NCBI GenBank assembly: GCA_023381015.1
Contig: JAMCTE010000012.1
Span: 1-64,000, forward strand
DNA: 64,000 nt
Source of the DNA: Patescibacteria group bacterium
GTDB lineage: Bacteria; Patescibacteriota; Microgenomatia; UBA1406; GWC2-37-13
Direction of reading: 5' to 3'
The position numbers and the translations under genes were made by a program. The notes under the pieces were generated by a model, which saw only the letters and a list, made by a program, of their open reading frames with translations, ran no database searches and had not been told where the DNA came from. Of the stretch, positions 21,103-30,020 are shown in pieces; position 1 is the stretch's first letter, and each line of letters starts with the position of its first letter.

Positions 21103-22029
21103 ATGAATAAAAAAACCGCACCGAAGATAAAAAATATCGCCATCGTCCTCGTCGTCATTTCCGCTTTCCTTAATACAACGATGGGAATCTGGGTCAGGAT
21201 CCTCGGCAGCCATTTCGCCAACTTCCAGCAGATCTGTGCCCGGTCCCTGATGGGGGGCCTGCTGGGACTCATCGTCTACACCGTCGTCCGAAAGCTGAAG
21301 TACAAGGATTTCCTGAAGATGACGGGGAAAGACGCCTTTTTTATTTTGATAAGGACCCTTTCTCTGGTCGTCGGCATCGGCCTTTATACCTATGCGATCA
21401 GAGCGGGCAATTTTTCCAACGTCAACATGATCTACGCCCTCCCGACGACGGCGATCCTCGGAGTATTCATCCTCAAGGAAAAGTTGACCCTGATGAAATC
21501 TTTGGCGATCGTTTTCGGCTTTATCGGCATAATGTTGATTTCGGTCAAGAGTCTCGGATCGGTGACGGTATTCGGCTTTGGCGAACTGGCGGCTTTGGCA
21601 TCAACATTCTTCTATTCTTATAACTATATCACCAGAAAGTTCATCTCCAAGGCCGTCAACAACGAAGAAATCGCCGTCATTGGTGCTTTGTTGTTGGGGA
21701 TAATCGCTTTTGCCATCTCGGTCTTTTCCGGAAACAACATCAATAACTTTTTCACTATCGACTGGACGATCGCCCTCACGATCCTTGCCGCCGGCGTCAC
21801 TTTCATCCTGATCGGCGTCCTGAATAACTACGGCTTCCAATACCTGGAGGCGATCACCGCCAACAACCTTTTCACTCTTGAGTCGCTGTTCGGACTCCTT
21901 ATCGGGGTTTCCCTTTATCGTGAGCCGCCAACGCCGGTCAGCTTGGTCGGTGGGATCCTCGTCGTTTCTTCGGCCTTATTGGCCAACTATTCGGAAAAAT
22001 ACGAAATCGAGAATGAGATGGATTTATAG
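21103..22029 (+). CDS. EamA/DMT superfamily transporter
   Basis: Ten hydrophobic segments, RSLMGGLLGLIVY, IYALPTTAILGVFILKEKLT. Confidence 0.9.
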   Translation: MNKKTAPKIKNIAIVLVVISAFLNTTMGIWVRILGSHFANFQQICARSLMGGLLGLIVYTVVRKLKYKDFLKMTGKDAFFILIRTLSLVVGIGLYTYAIRAGNFSNVNMIYALPTTAILGVFILKEKLTLMKSLAIVFGFIGIMLISVKSLGSVTVFGFGELAALASTFFYSYNYITRKFISKAVNNEEIAVIGALLLGIIAFAISVFSGNNINNFFTIDWTIALTILAAGVTFILIGVLNNYGFQYLEAITANNLFTLESLFGLLIGVSLYREPPTPVSLVGGILVVSSALLANYSEKYEIENEMDL

Positions 22030-22050
22030 AAAAAAATCACAAAAAAACAA

Positions 22051-22731
22051 ATGATACACGTGATGTTTGACATCGACGAAACGATGGTCTCGATCAAAAG
22101 GGGACTGAACGCCAAAGCCTCGAGACTGATGTTCAAAAATGTTTTCGGCGCCGATACCGACGAGGAGACCGTCGATAATTTTTCCAAAACCGAATCGTGG
22201 ATAATAAAAGCCGTCCTTGACAAAGTCGGCATCAAGATCGATCGGGTCCCTGAGACTGCCTATAAAACGTGGGCCGAAGAAACCCTGAAAATGTTGGCGG
22301 ACGATCCTCCGAAAGTCTTGCCGGGTATACGAGAAATCCTCGACGCCCTGTCCAAAAACGAAAACGTCCAATTATCTCTCCTGACCGGCAATTCCCCATG
22401 GAGGGCGGATGCCAAGATCCACGCCGTCAACTTATGCCAATACTTCACGTCTCAGGATCACCAACTGAGAGGCGTCTTCGGGGATATGGCCGACGAAAGG
22501 GAAGAGTTGATCAAAATATTCAAACGGAAAAATAAAGGAGACGATAAAATAGTCATCGTCGACGATTCGCTCATCGGAGCCAAAATGGCCAAAGACCAAA
22601 ACATCCCTTCGATACTGGTCTCAACCGGTAAAATCCCGAAATCCGAATTGGAAAAATATTCGGAAAACGTCTTTGCCGATTTTGGAGAAAACCGGTGGGA
22701 AAAAGTGATCGGAATCATCGGAAACCTCTAG
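22051..22731 (+). CDS. HAD-superfamily hydrolase
   Basis: MFDIDETMVS (DxD), LLTGNSP, IVIVDDSLIGAKMAKDQNI. Confidence 0.85.
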   Translation: MIHVMFDIDETMVSIKRGLNAKASRLMFKNVFGADTDEETVDNFSKTESWIIKAVLDKVGIKIDRVPETAYKTWAEETLKMLADDPPKVLPGIREILDALSKNENVQLSLLTGNSPWRADAKIHAVNLCQYFTSQDHQLRGVFGDMADEREELIKIFKRKNKGDDKIVIVDDSLIGAKMAKDQNIPSILVSTGKIPKSELEKYSENVFADFGENRWEKVIGIIGNL

Positions 22732-22803
22732 GCTCCAGGCCTAAATACAAATCATCTTCCACCGTATTGTAAGGAAAAACGTGCCGTGTTAGAATAGCTG
22801 GAT

Positions 22804-23661
22804 ATGCCTTTCGAACTTTACGCCTGGATCGCCACCTTGTCTTCGGGTTTGGTGGCCGTTTCCCAGAAACTGACGAGCAAACATTCCATCTCCAATCCAT
22901 GGCTCTTGAATTTCTTTTTTACTCTTTTTATCCTGGTGTTTTTGGTTCCGTTGGGACTCGTCAACCACGTCGGACTGCCACGCGAATGGGGCAACATCTT
23001 CCTGTCGGCTCTTTTCGACGAACTTTTCTGGATACTTTTCATCATCTCCTTGTATAAGCTCGACATCAGCGTCATCAGCCCTCTTTTTAATTTCCGATCG
23101 ATATTCAGCGTTTTTCTCGGCGTCTCTTTCCTGGGGGAAGTCCTGAAAATGCAGCAGGTTTTATTGATCGGCCTGATCATAATTTCTGGTTTTTTTGTGG
23201 CCGTTGACGAAAAATTCAAACTGACTTCATTTCTCAAACCGGCTATCGGCCTGGTATTGACCGCTATGCTGGCTTTGGCTCTCAATGGATTTTTTATCAA
23301 CAAGGCAGCCGTACATAATACTTTTTGGCAGATCACCGTGTGGGAAGTGGTCTTCTCACAGCTGATCCTTATATTGACCGTTCCGCTTTTCGTCAAGGAT
23401 TTGCCCAAGGTCAGATTCAACCAGTACGCGATACTTTTTTTCATCGCCCTTCTTGAAGTTTTCTACAAGCTATCGGCCAACAAGGCTTTTTCATCTAACT
23501 TGGTCATCACCGCCGTCATCATATCTCTTCCGGCATCGATGATCATCGCTTTTTTGTTTTCCATCTTCGCCCCAAAACTACTGGAAAAACATCCTCTTAA
23601 AGTTTATCTTATTAGGTTCATCGCTGCCGGCCTGATGATTTTCGCATCCCTGCACCTGTAA
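22804..23661 (+). CDS. EamA-like DMT transporter
   Basis: About 10 TM; FNFRSIFSVFLGVSFLGEVLKMQQVLLIGLIIISGFFVAV. Confidence 0.8.
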   Translation: MPFELYAWIATLSSGLVAVSQKLTSKHSISNPWLLNFFFTLFILVFLVPLGLVNHVGLPREWGNIFLSALFDELFWILFIISLYKLDISVISPLFNFRSIFSVFLGVSFLGEVLKMQQVLLIGLIIISGFFVAVDEKFKLTSFLKPAIGLVLTAMLALALNGFFINKAAVHNTFWQITVWEVVFSQLILILTVPLFVKDLPKVRFNQYAILFFIALLEVFYKLSANKAFSSNLVITAVIISLPASMIIAFLFSIFAPKLLEKHPLKVYLIRFIAAGLMIFASLHL

Positions 23662-23731
23662 CCGCTATTCAAAGAAGTCAAAACGATTTGCTTCGTCTAC
23701 AAAACTTAGAAGGTGATACTATAATTAACTC

Positions 23732-23863
23732 GTGACTAAAGCAAAATCTATCCGATGCGGTCGAGGACACCTCTTCGATAAAAACCGATATCCGACCTCG
23801 AGCGGCACGGCAGCTTTCAAGAGGGAAATATCCCAATACAAGAATGCCAGGGGATCGGTTTAA
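23732..23863 (+). CDS. Candidate 43-aa small protein, GTG start
   Basis: VTKAKSIRCGRGHLFDKNRYPTSSGTAAFKREISQYKNARGSV*; TATAAT at 23720-23725, 6 nt before GTG, as for neighbouring genes. Missing from the ORF track. Confidence 0.5.
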   Translation: MTKAKSIRCGRGHLFDKNRYPTSSGTAAFKREISQYKNARGSV

Positions 23864-23940
23864 TTCCCGTTGGACAAACCGATTCCCTTCGGGTTGATTA
23901 AAAAAATAGTCCTTTTCCGTGTCAAGGAACTTGAAAGATA

Positions 23941-24627
23941 ATGGAAAAACTAAATGAAACCCTTAACCGAATATTCCAAATTCTCGCCATGTCAAAAAAT
24001 TTGGATTTGGACGGTTGTCCTGCCAAAGTGGAAAAAACCCGCCTCATGACTGCCGTCGGGGATGCGTCCGAGCTATTGTCAAACAGGAAAAGCAAGTTGA
24101 ATGATCAATTGATCGATCTGAATTTGCTCAAAAATCTTTTAGTCTATTTGGACAAAAATGGTCTGATCGTCAGGCTGAATCACGTAGGATTCGGTTATAG
24201 GGTAGATTCGCAACAGGAAGAAAAACAAAGGCTGATCAGACTGGTCAAAAAAACCGACCAGCATCTTTATGAAGAAGAGTCCAACGATTTCGCCTTGTGG
24301 CTATTCTTGGGAAACGTATCTCAATGGGAAAAACCTTTGATCGAATTCGTTCCTGTCGAAAAAAACGACCCCATGTCCGATTACTTCCTGCCGCATATTC
24401 AATTTGACATTGATACCAAATTAAACGCCGACGAAATCGAGGATACGGTAAAAAGAGTTTGCCATAATTTGATTCAACCATATCGTATCGTCGTGATTGA
24501 CGGGATCACTTACGTCGTAAGAAACCGTCTCGGCGTAGTTGACGGCGTCAATATTTTTTTGGATCTGGCGACACGATCAAGAAACGTTGAGTATCATCGC
24601 AAAAACATATTGAAACGAATTAGCTAA
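23941..24627 (+). CDS. Hypothetical protein
   Basis: 228 aa ORF with host-like codon usage; no family recognised. Confidence 0.7.
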   Translation: MEKLNETLNRIFQILAMSKNLDLDGCPAKVEKTRLMTAVGDASELLSNRKSKLNDQLIDLNLLKNLLVYLDKNGLIVRLNHVGFGYRVDSQQEEKQRLIRLVKKTDQHLYEEESNDFALWLFLGNVSQWEKPLIEFVPVEKNDPMSDYFLPHIQFDIDTKLNADEIEDTVKRVCHNLIQPYRIVVIDGITYVVRNRLGVVDGVNIFLDLATRSRNVEYHRKNILKRIS

Positions 24628-24669
24628 TTTCTAGACGCTCGTTACTTCGTTGTTTTGATAAAATATTCT

Positions 24670-25680
24670 ATGCAGATAAACGCCTGGGCGGCATTAGCAA
24701 AAAACGCGCCTCTTACTCCTTTCGTTTATGAAAAAGAATTGACGCCGGAAGACGTCTTGATAAAAGTCAAATATAGGACACTCTCAAATAGCGACGTCTT
24801 GTTCATCGGCGATTTTTGGGGAAACACCAAATACCCTTTGGTGCCTGGCGAGGATATCATCGGAGAAATCGTTAAAAGGGGAGATCGAACAAAAGGATTG
24901 GAAATCGGCGACGTAGTCGGAGTCGGCTACCAGGTATATTGTTGCGGTTTATGCGAATGGTGTAAAAGTGGACTGGAGCAATTTTGCCGGAAGCAGAAGA
25001 ACCTGCGCATCCATGAACACGGCGGTCTTGCTGACTTCATGATAGTCAATCATAAATTCGCCTTCAAAATCCCTGAAAATCTCCAAAGGCCCGAGGCAAC
25101 TCCGCTTTTTTGCGGAGGACTGACCGTCTATTCTGCGATCATTAATAATGGTGTCGCAAAAGACATGAAAGTGGGAGTTGTCGGTATCGGAAGGCTCGGA
25201 CATCTGGCTTTAAAATTCCTAAAAAGCATGGGGTGCCAAACATACGCGTTTACCTCAAACACCGATAAAAAAACCGATTTGGCAAAAAAAGGATATAATG
25301 TCATCGATCCCAAAAACGACTTTACCGAATACAAGGAATCGTTTGATCTTTTGCTTTATACGTCGACGGCCGACTTGGACTGGAATAAGTATTTGAGCTT
25401 GCTCAGACCGGTCGGAAAAATATGCTTGGTCGGTTTTCCACAAAATAGAGTACAGTTTTATGCCGGTCTGTTGAATGATTATTCGAGAAGACAGATTGTA
25501 GGAAATTTTATCGGCAGCAGAAAAGACATGATTGACATGATCGGTTATGCGTCAAAACACAAAATTTTAGCCGACGCGGAAATCTTCCCTTATCAAAAAT
25601 CAAACGAGGTATTGAGCTTGGTTCGAGACGGTGCTATTCAATACATATCAGTCATTACCAAGTTAAAGGAGATTTTGTAG
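24670..25680 (+). CDS. Zinc-dependent alcohol dehydrogenase (cinnamyl-ADH type)
   Basis: GEDIIGEIVKRGDRTKGLEIGDVVGVGYQVYCCGLCEWCKSGLEQFC; VGVVGIGRLGHLALKFLKSMG. Confidence 0.92.
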   Translation: MQINAWAALAKNAPLTPFVYEKELTPEDVLIKVKYRTLSNSDVLFIGDFWGNTKYPLVPGEDIIGEIVKRGDRTKGLEIGDVVGVGYQVYCCGLCEWCKSGLEQFCRKQKNLRIHEHGGLADFMIVNHKFAFKIPENLQRPEATPLFCGGLTVYSAIINNGVAKDMKVGVVGIGRLGHLALKFLKSMGCQTYAFTSNTDKKTDLAKKGYNVIDPKNDFTEYKESFDLLLYTSTADLDWNKYLSLLRPVGKICLVGFPQNRVQFYAGLLNDYSRRQIVGNFIGSRKDMIDMIGYASKHKILADAEIFPYQKSNEVLSLVRDGAIQYISVITKLKEIL

Positions 25681-25711
25681 AATCGATTGTTAAACTTGTT
25701 ATAATCTATTT

Positions 25712-25933
25712 ATGAAACTCGGAAGATACCTCCATTACAAAAATATACTAGTCGAAGTCATCGGCACTGCCCTCCACAGCGAAACTCTGGAAGAACTGGT
25801 CGTCTACAAAAAACTCCAAGCGTTCAAGGGATATAAAAAGGGCTCCCTCTGGGTCAGACCGAAAAAGATGTTCTTGGAAAAAGTCAAAGTAAACGGCAAA
25901 CTTGTTCCCAGATTTAAATTCGTCGGCAAATAA
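25712..25933 (+). CDS. DUF1653 family protein
   Basis: RYLHYKNILVEVIGTALHSETLEELVVYKKLQ...LWVRPKKMFLEKV. Confidence 0.88.
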   Translation: MKLGRYLHYKNILVEVIGTALHSETLEELVVYKKLQAFKGYKKGSLWVRPKKMFLEKVKVNGKLVPRFKFVGK

Positions 25934-25940
25934 ATATCAG

Positions 25941-26423
25941 ATGATCACCTGCAGTTTCGAAAACGGCAACAAAACTTCGCTCCGTCACGTCACCGTCAAC
26001 GCCATCGTTGTCAAAGACGACCGTGTGCTCCTCGGCAAAAGGGGCAGCTTGAACGGCAAACCGATCCTGGAGTCGGGGAAGTGGGGGCTGTTGGGCGGAT
26101 TTTTGTCACGCGACGAAAACCTGGCCCAGGCGGTCAAACGCGAAGTTATGGAGGAGAGCGGTTGGGAGATCACCAACCTGAAGCTGTTGATAATAAACGA
26201 CAATCCAAACCGCCCGAAAGAGGACAGACAAAACGTCGACGTTATCTTCGTCGCCGACGCCGTCGGAAAAATCAAGGCCGGGGACGAGGAAGTCATGGAG
26301 TTGAAATGGTTTCCCGTCGACGAGCTGCCGGGTAAAGGCGAGATGGCCTTCGACCACGGGTACGACATCGAAATCTACAAACGGTATCTTAAGGAAAATT
26401 TTCCCCTGCCGGTTTTTGGTTAA
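25941..26423 (+). CDS. NUDIX hydrolase
   Basis: GLLGGFLSRDENLAQAVKREVMEESGWEI (Nudix box); start moved from 25902 to 25941. Confidence 0.92.
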   Translation: MITCSFENGNKTSLRHVTVNAIVVKDDRVLLGKRGSLNGKPILESGKWGLLGGFLSRDENLAQAVKREVMEESGWEITNLKLLIINDNPNRPKEDRQNVDVIFVADAVGKIKAGDEEVMELKWFPVDELPGKGEMAFDHGYDIEIYKRYLKENFPLPVFG

Positions 26424-26464
26424 AAACCGCTGGTATAAAGGAGTAAATGTTATAAAATAAGGTT

Positions 26465-27304
26465 ATGAGCGGATTGGCGAAATTTTTCGACACTATCAAG
26501 AAATCGATCTTCGACTTTTCCTCTTACCGGGAAATCGGACAGAAAAGTTTTTGGTCTGCCTACAAATACCAACTCCTTTTTCTGTCGGTTTTCGTCATTA
26601 TTAAATGTTTCCAGATTTCCGGCATCTACCTCGTCAACCGGCCCCACATCCAACCGTCCGTCAACCAATTCCTGGCCTCGGCACAAAACTTTTATCCGGG
26701 CAACCTGAAAATCAAGATCGAAAACGGCCAGCTATCAACCAACCAAAAGGAACCCTATATCTTCGACGCCTACCAGAAACTCAACCACCACCTTCTGGTG
26801 ATCGACACCAAAGGATCGATTGAGAACTATCCCAACTACAACACTTATATCCTCGCCACGAAAAACGCTTTGGTCTATCCGTCGCAGGTCAAAAACAACG
26901 TCCAACAAACCAGCGTTTTCTACTTCCAAAACATGACCCAGAACGTCACTCTTGATAAGAACGTCTACCTGGCCTTGCTGGAAAAAGTAAAACCATACGC
27001 CCTGCGGGCCATTAATTTTGTCGACTCGATATTTTTGGCCTTGTTGTTCTTGTATTTGGTTTTGGCGCCTCTTTTTTGGTCCAGCTCGATTATGACCGGA
27101 CTTTTTGTCTTGATATTTTTGGTTTGGTTGGTCAACCTGATCTTCAGAAAAGGCTTCGGTTACTGGTCACTTTACAAAATGGGCATGTATGCCGTCACCC
27201 TGCCGGTCATCATCAACGAAATCTTCAAGCTGTTTTCCGTCTCGATTCCCGGCAGCTACAGTCTGCTGTTTCTCCTTTTCATGATGGTGGTAATATTTTC
27301 TTAA
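26465..27304 (+). CDS. DUF1189-like membrane protein
   Basis: FFDTIKKSIFDFSSYREIGQKSFWSAYKYQLLFL and C-terminal TM cluster. Confidence 0.75.
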   Translation: MSGLAKFFDTIKKSIFDFSSYREIGQKSFWSAYKYQLLFLSVFVIIKCFQISGIYLVNRPHIQPSVNQFLASAQNFYPGNLKIKIENGQLSTNQKEPYIFDAYQKLNHHLLVIDTKGSIENYPNYNTYILATKNALVYPSQVKNNVQQTSVFYFQNMTQNVTLDKNVYLALLEKVKPYALRAINFVDSIFLALLFLYLVLAPLFWSSSIMTGLFVLIFLVWLVNLIFRKGFGYWSLYKMGMYAVTLPVIINEIFKLFSVSIPGSYSLLFLLFMMVVIFS

Positions 27305-27322
27305 TTTGTTATCATTAATATT

Positions 27323-27772
27323 ATGAACATCGGTATTTTTTATGCCACCTATTCCGGGGGAACCCAGGCCGCCAGCGAATTTTTATCCCAGACCCTCCAA
27401 GCCATGGGACACCAGGCAACCGTCAAGATGATCAACGAAGTCACTTTCGAAGAAACGCTCAATTTCGATCTGACGATCTATTCTTCGCCGACCTGGGACT
27501 TCGAAGGAAAAGAGGGGCAGGCCCACCAGGATTTCATCGCCTTCATGGAAAAATCAAAAGGCAAGTCCGCCGCCGGCAAAACCTTTGCCGTCTTCGGGCT
27601 GGGGGATTCTTCCTATGCCCATTTCTGCAGCGCCGTCAATATCATCGAGGACTTCGTCAAAGCCGCCGGAGGAACGGTAAAAAGCCCGTCCCTGCCGATC
27701 GACGGCTACCTTTTTGACACGGAAAAAAACAACGGCCTTATCACCGAATGGGCCAAAAAAATAACTTCATAA
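27323..27772 (+). CDS. Flavodoxin
   Basis: IGIFYATYSGGTQAASEFL, IYSSPTWDFEGKEGQ, FAVFGLGDSSYAHFCSAV. Confidence 0.92.
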   Translation: MNIGIFYATYSGGTQAASEFLSQTLQAMGHQATVKMINEVTFEETLNFDLTIYSSPTWDFEGKEGQAHQDFIAFMEKSKGKSAAGKTFAVFGLGDSSYAHFCSAVNIIEDFVKAAGGTVKSPSLPIDGYLFDTEKNNGLITEWAKKITS

Positions 27773-27913
27773 ATAAGCCTACCTTTCCCTTAACTGGCAG
27801 CGATGCTATAATATAAGAAATATAATTATCGCGGCATGACTTTACGAGTGGATAGCTGCGATACAAAACAGGAAGATTGTTGGGAAGGAACCTTCGGTTC
27901 CATCCCAAGGCTA

Positions 27914-27998
27914 GCCGCAGTGGTGAAATTGGCATACACGCAGGATTTAGGATCCTGTGCCCTTATACGGCGTAGAGGTTCAAGTCCTCTCTGCGGCA
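27914..27998 (+). tRNA. tRNA-Leu(UAG)
   Basis: GCCGCAG...CTGCGGC acceptor, CAGGA-TTTAGGA-TCCTG anticodon arm, GAGGTTCAAGTCCTC T arm. Confidence 0.95.
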
Positions 27999-29515
27999 CA
28001 AGAAGAGATAGCACCGTTATCAAAGGTGCAAATTGATTGATATAACGGGCTAATCTCGCGGTTCAATGTACCATTTTGACTCCAAGCCAGTCCCAAGGGG
28101 AAGATTGAACCCAAGAGTACTTTGATCTGGCTAATACTCGATCTTCTGTATGCTTCTCCCAAATCTGCAAGTAATGTTCGTATAAATGTGGTCACATCAT
28201 CGATATTGTATCTATCAATTGTGGCATCGTTTTTAACCACCTGAGCTTTTACCATTCTGTCTTCAACTACAGAATTTTGCTCCTTAAATACTTCATCCGA
28301 ATACACGCCTGCAAGGTTCTTCTCTACTAGTGTTTGTCTGAGTGCTTTCAGGGTCGTGATTTCCTGATCTGCCTGGCTTTTAATCTTCTGTAATCTTGCT
28401 AGACGCGTGTGATAAGTGCGATATAGAAAAGCGATAAATAGATCTAGACATTCTTTCTTCGGGGTTACCTCTTTGAGCGTCTCAATTACTGATCCTTCCA
28501 AGACATCTGCTTTGGCTGCAACTCCTTTGCAGATACCACCGCAACGATAGTAGGCATACTTTGCATGGCGACCTTTGCTCCAGCCCCCGGTCATTCCTGT
28601 GCCACACTCCTTACATCGAACAATTCTTCGCAATGGGAAATCTGGGTTAGAGTGAACTCTCTTGGCTAGGGCAACTTTATTAGGATTTCTCCCGTCCAGA
28701 ATCGCCTGTACGCGGTAAAATTGTTCCTCGGTAATCATTGGCACGTGCTGAGCTTTGACTTCCTCACGATACGTTTTAGAAGTTAGTAATCCTAGATAGA
28801 ACTTATTCCTAAACAACACATTTGCACGTTGCGCCCTAATCATAAACTCTCTTTTTCCGTGATGTTCTCGAAGTCCCCAAGTATTCATTAAATCAGCCAT
28901 TTCTTGAAGGCTTTTACTACCAGTGGCCATCAAGTTCCAGGCCTTTTTCATCAAATCCCATGTTTTATCATCTTTAATGGCATAACCAGCTTGAACTGAG
29001 TAACCTAGTGGTACTTGGCCTGTCACAATCATTCCAGATAAGTATCGAGCCTTTAAGCCATTTCGCGATCTTTCACTGCGAATATCGTTATCCAGTTGAG
29101 CAAACCCGGCAAGAATAGTTTCTACGAGCTTTTCAGTAGGGCTATCTCCGGTAGGCTCAGTAGCCGAAATAATGGTGACACCGTTTTCAGTGAGCTTTTT
29201 TCTAATTGCTAAATAGTCGGCAGTAATACGAGAGACGCGATCAAGACGATAAACAAATACGGCCTGTACCTTATGCTTTTGTTTTCGACAGAACTCTAAA
29301 AGCTGAATAAGAATTGGTCTTCCAATAATTGTCTTGGCTGAGCGGCCTTCCTCTCGAAACACTTCAGTAATTTGATAACCTCTTTTTTCTGCTTCTTTCC
29401 GACAAATTTCCTCTTGCGTATCCAGCGAGAAGTTATCTACCTGTTCTTCAGTCGAAACACGAAGATAAAGTACTGCTTTTTTACCGTCTGCATATATCGC
29501 ATTTGTTGTATTCAT
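27980..29515 (-). CDS. Large serine recombinase (resolvase domain, recombinase domain, zinc ribbon, coiled coil)
   Basis: AVLYLRVSTEEQVDNFSLDTQEEICRKEAEKRGY; VYRLDRVSR; CKECGTGMTGG...YYRCGGIC. Confidence 0.96.
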   Translation of the reverse strand: MNTTNAIYADGKKAVLYLRVSTEEQVDNFSLDTQEEICRKEAEKRGYQITEVFREEGRSAKTIIGRPILIQLLEFCRKQKHKVQAVFVYRLDRVSRITADYLAIRKKLTENGVTIISATEPTGDSPTEKLVETILAGFAQLDNDIRSERSRNGLKARYLSGMIVTGQVPLGYSVQAGYAIKDDKTWDLMKKAWNLMATGSKSLQEMADLMNTWGLREHHGKREFMIRAQRANVLFRNKFYLGLLTSKTYREEVKAQHVPMITEEQFYRVQAILDGRNPNKVALAKRVHSNPDFPLRRIVRCKECGTGMTGGWSKGRHAKYAYYRCGGICKGVAAKADVLEGSVIETLKEVTPKKECLDLFIAFLYRTYHTRLARLQKIKSQADQEITTLKALRQTLVEKNLAGVYSDEVFKEQNSVVEDRMVKAQVVKNDATIDRYNIDDVTTFIRTLLADLGEAYRRSSISQIKVLLGSIFPLGLAWSQNGTLNREISPLYQSICTFDNGAISSCAAERT

Positions 29516-29859
29516 TTTGCTCCTTTCTCATGTAGTAATTCTTGAAGTGTTAATCCATCAAATATATTTCGCTCGTATTCATCCAGCCAAGACTCGGTTA
29601 GATATTCGACCTCTGTAATTATGTCGCTCAGTTCTGTTTCGGTGAATTGATTTGCTAACGTCCCCAAGGCATCCTTAGCAACCTTGATTCGCTTATCTGC
29701 TTGTTTTTGTTCTGGGAAGATCGCTTCAAGTGATTGGGAAATTGTTGGTGTTTGATTGTATTTAAAAGTCGATTGACCAACAGGTTGAAGATATGGCTGA
29801 ACGATTTCCTGTCTGGTATATTGCTGTTGGATGTGTACTAATTCTAGGCTCATGGGCAT
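29512..29859 (-). CDS. Hypothetical protein, translationally coupled to the recombinase
   Basis: 115 aa ORF, ATGA overlap with the recombinase start. Confidence 0.6.
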   Translation of the reverse strand: MPMSLELVHIQQQYTRQEIVQPYLQPVGQSTFKYNQTPTISQSLEAIFPEQKQADKRIKVAKDALGTLANQFTETELSDIITEVEYLTESWLDEYERNIFDGLTLQELLHEKGAK

Positions 29860-30020
29860 GTATTAACTATAAATATATTTATAGTTTATATAAATATAAT
29901 GATAGTGTCAAGTGGTTTATCCTCAAGGAGGCTTTGCCAAATCAGCCTCTCGGGAGTATCATTCAAGCAACATCAAATATGATTAATAGTTGATGTAAAA
30001 CTGCCCACTCATGGGTAGTT

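Noticed and set aside
27826-28036. ORFs 27826..28023 (-) and 27836..28036 (+) around tRNA-Leu
   Set aside because: Peptides such as RGLEPLRRIRAQ and LAAVVKLAYTQDLGSCALIRRRGSSPLCG are translations of the tRNA gene, not proteins.
28981-29515. Recombinase as a small resolvase/invertase of a transposon
   Set aside because: Full length is 511 aa with recombinase and zinc-ribbon domains and coiled coil, i.e. a large serine integrase; no transposase or cointegrate structure is present.
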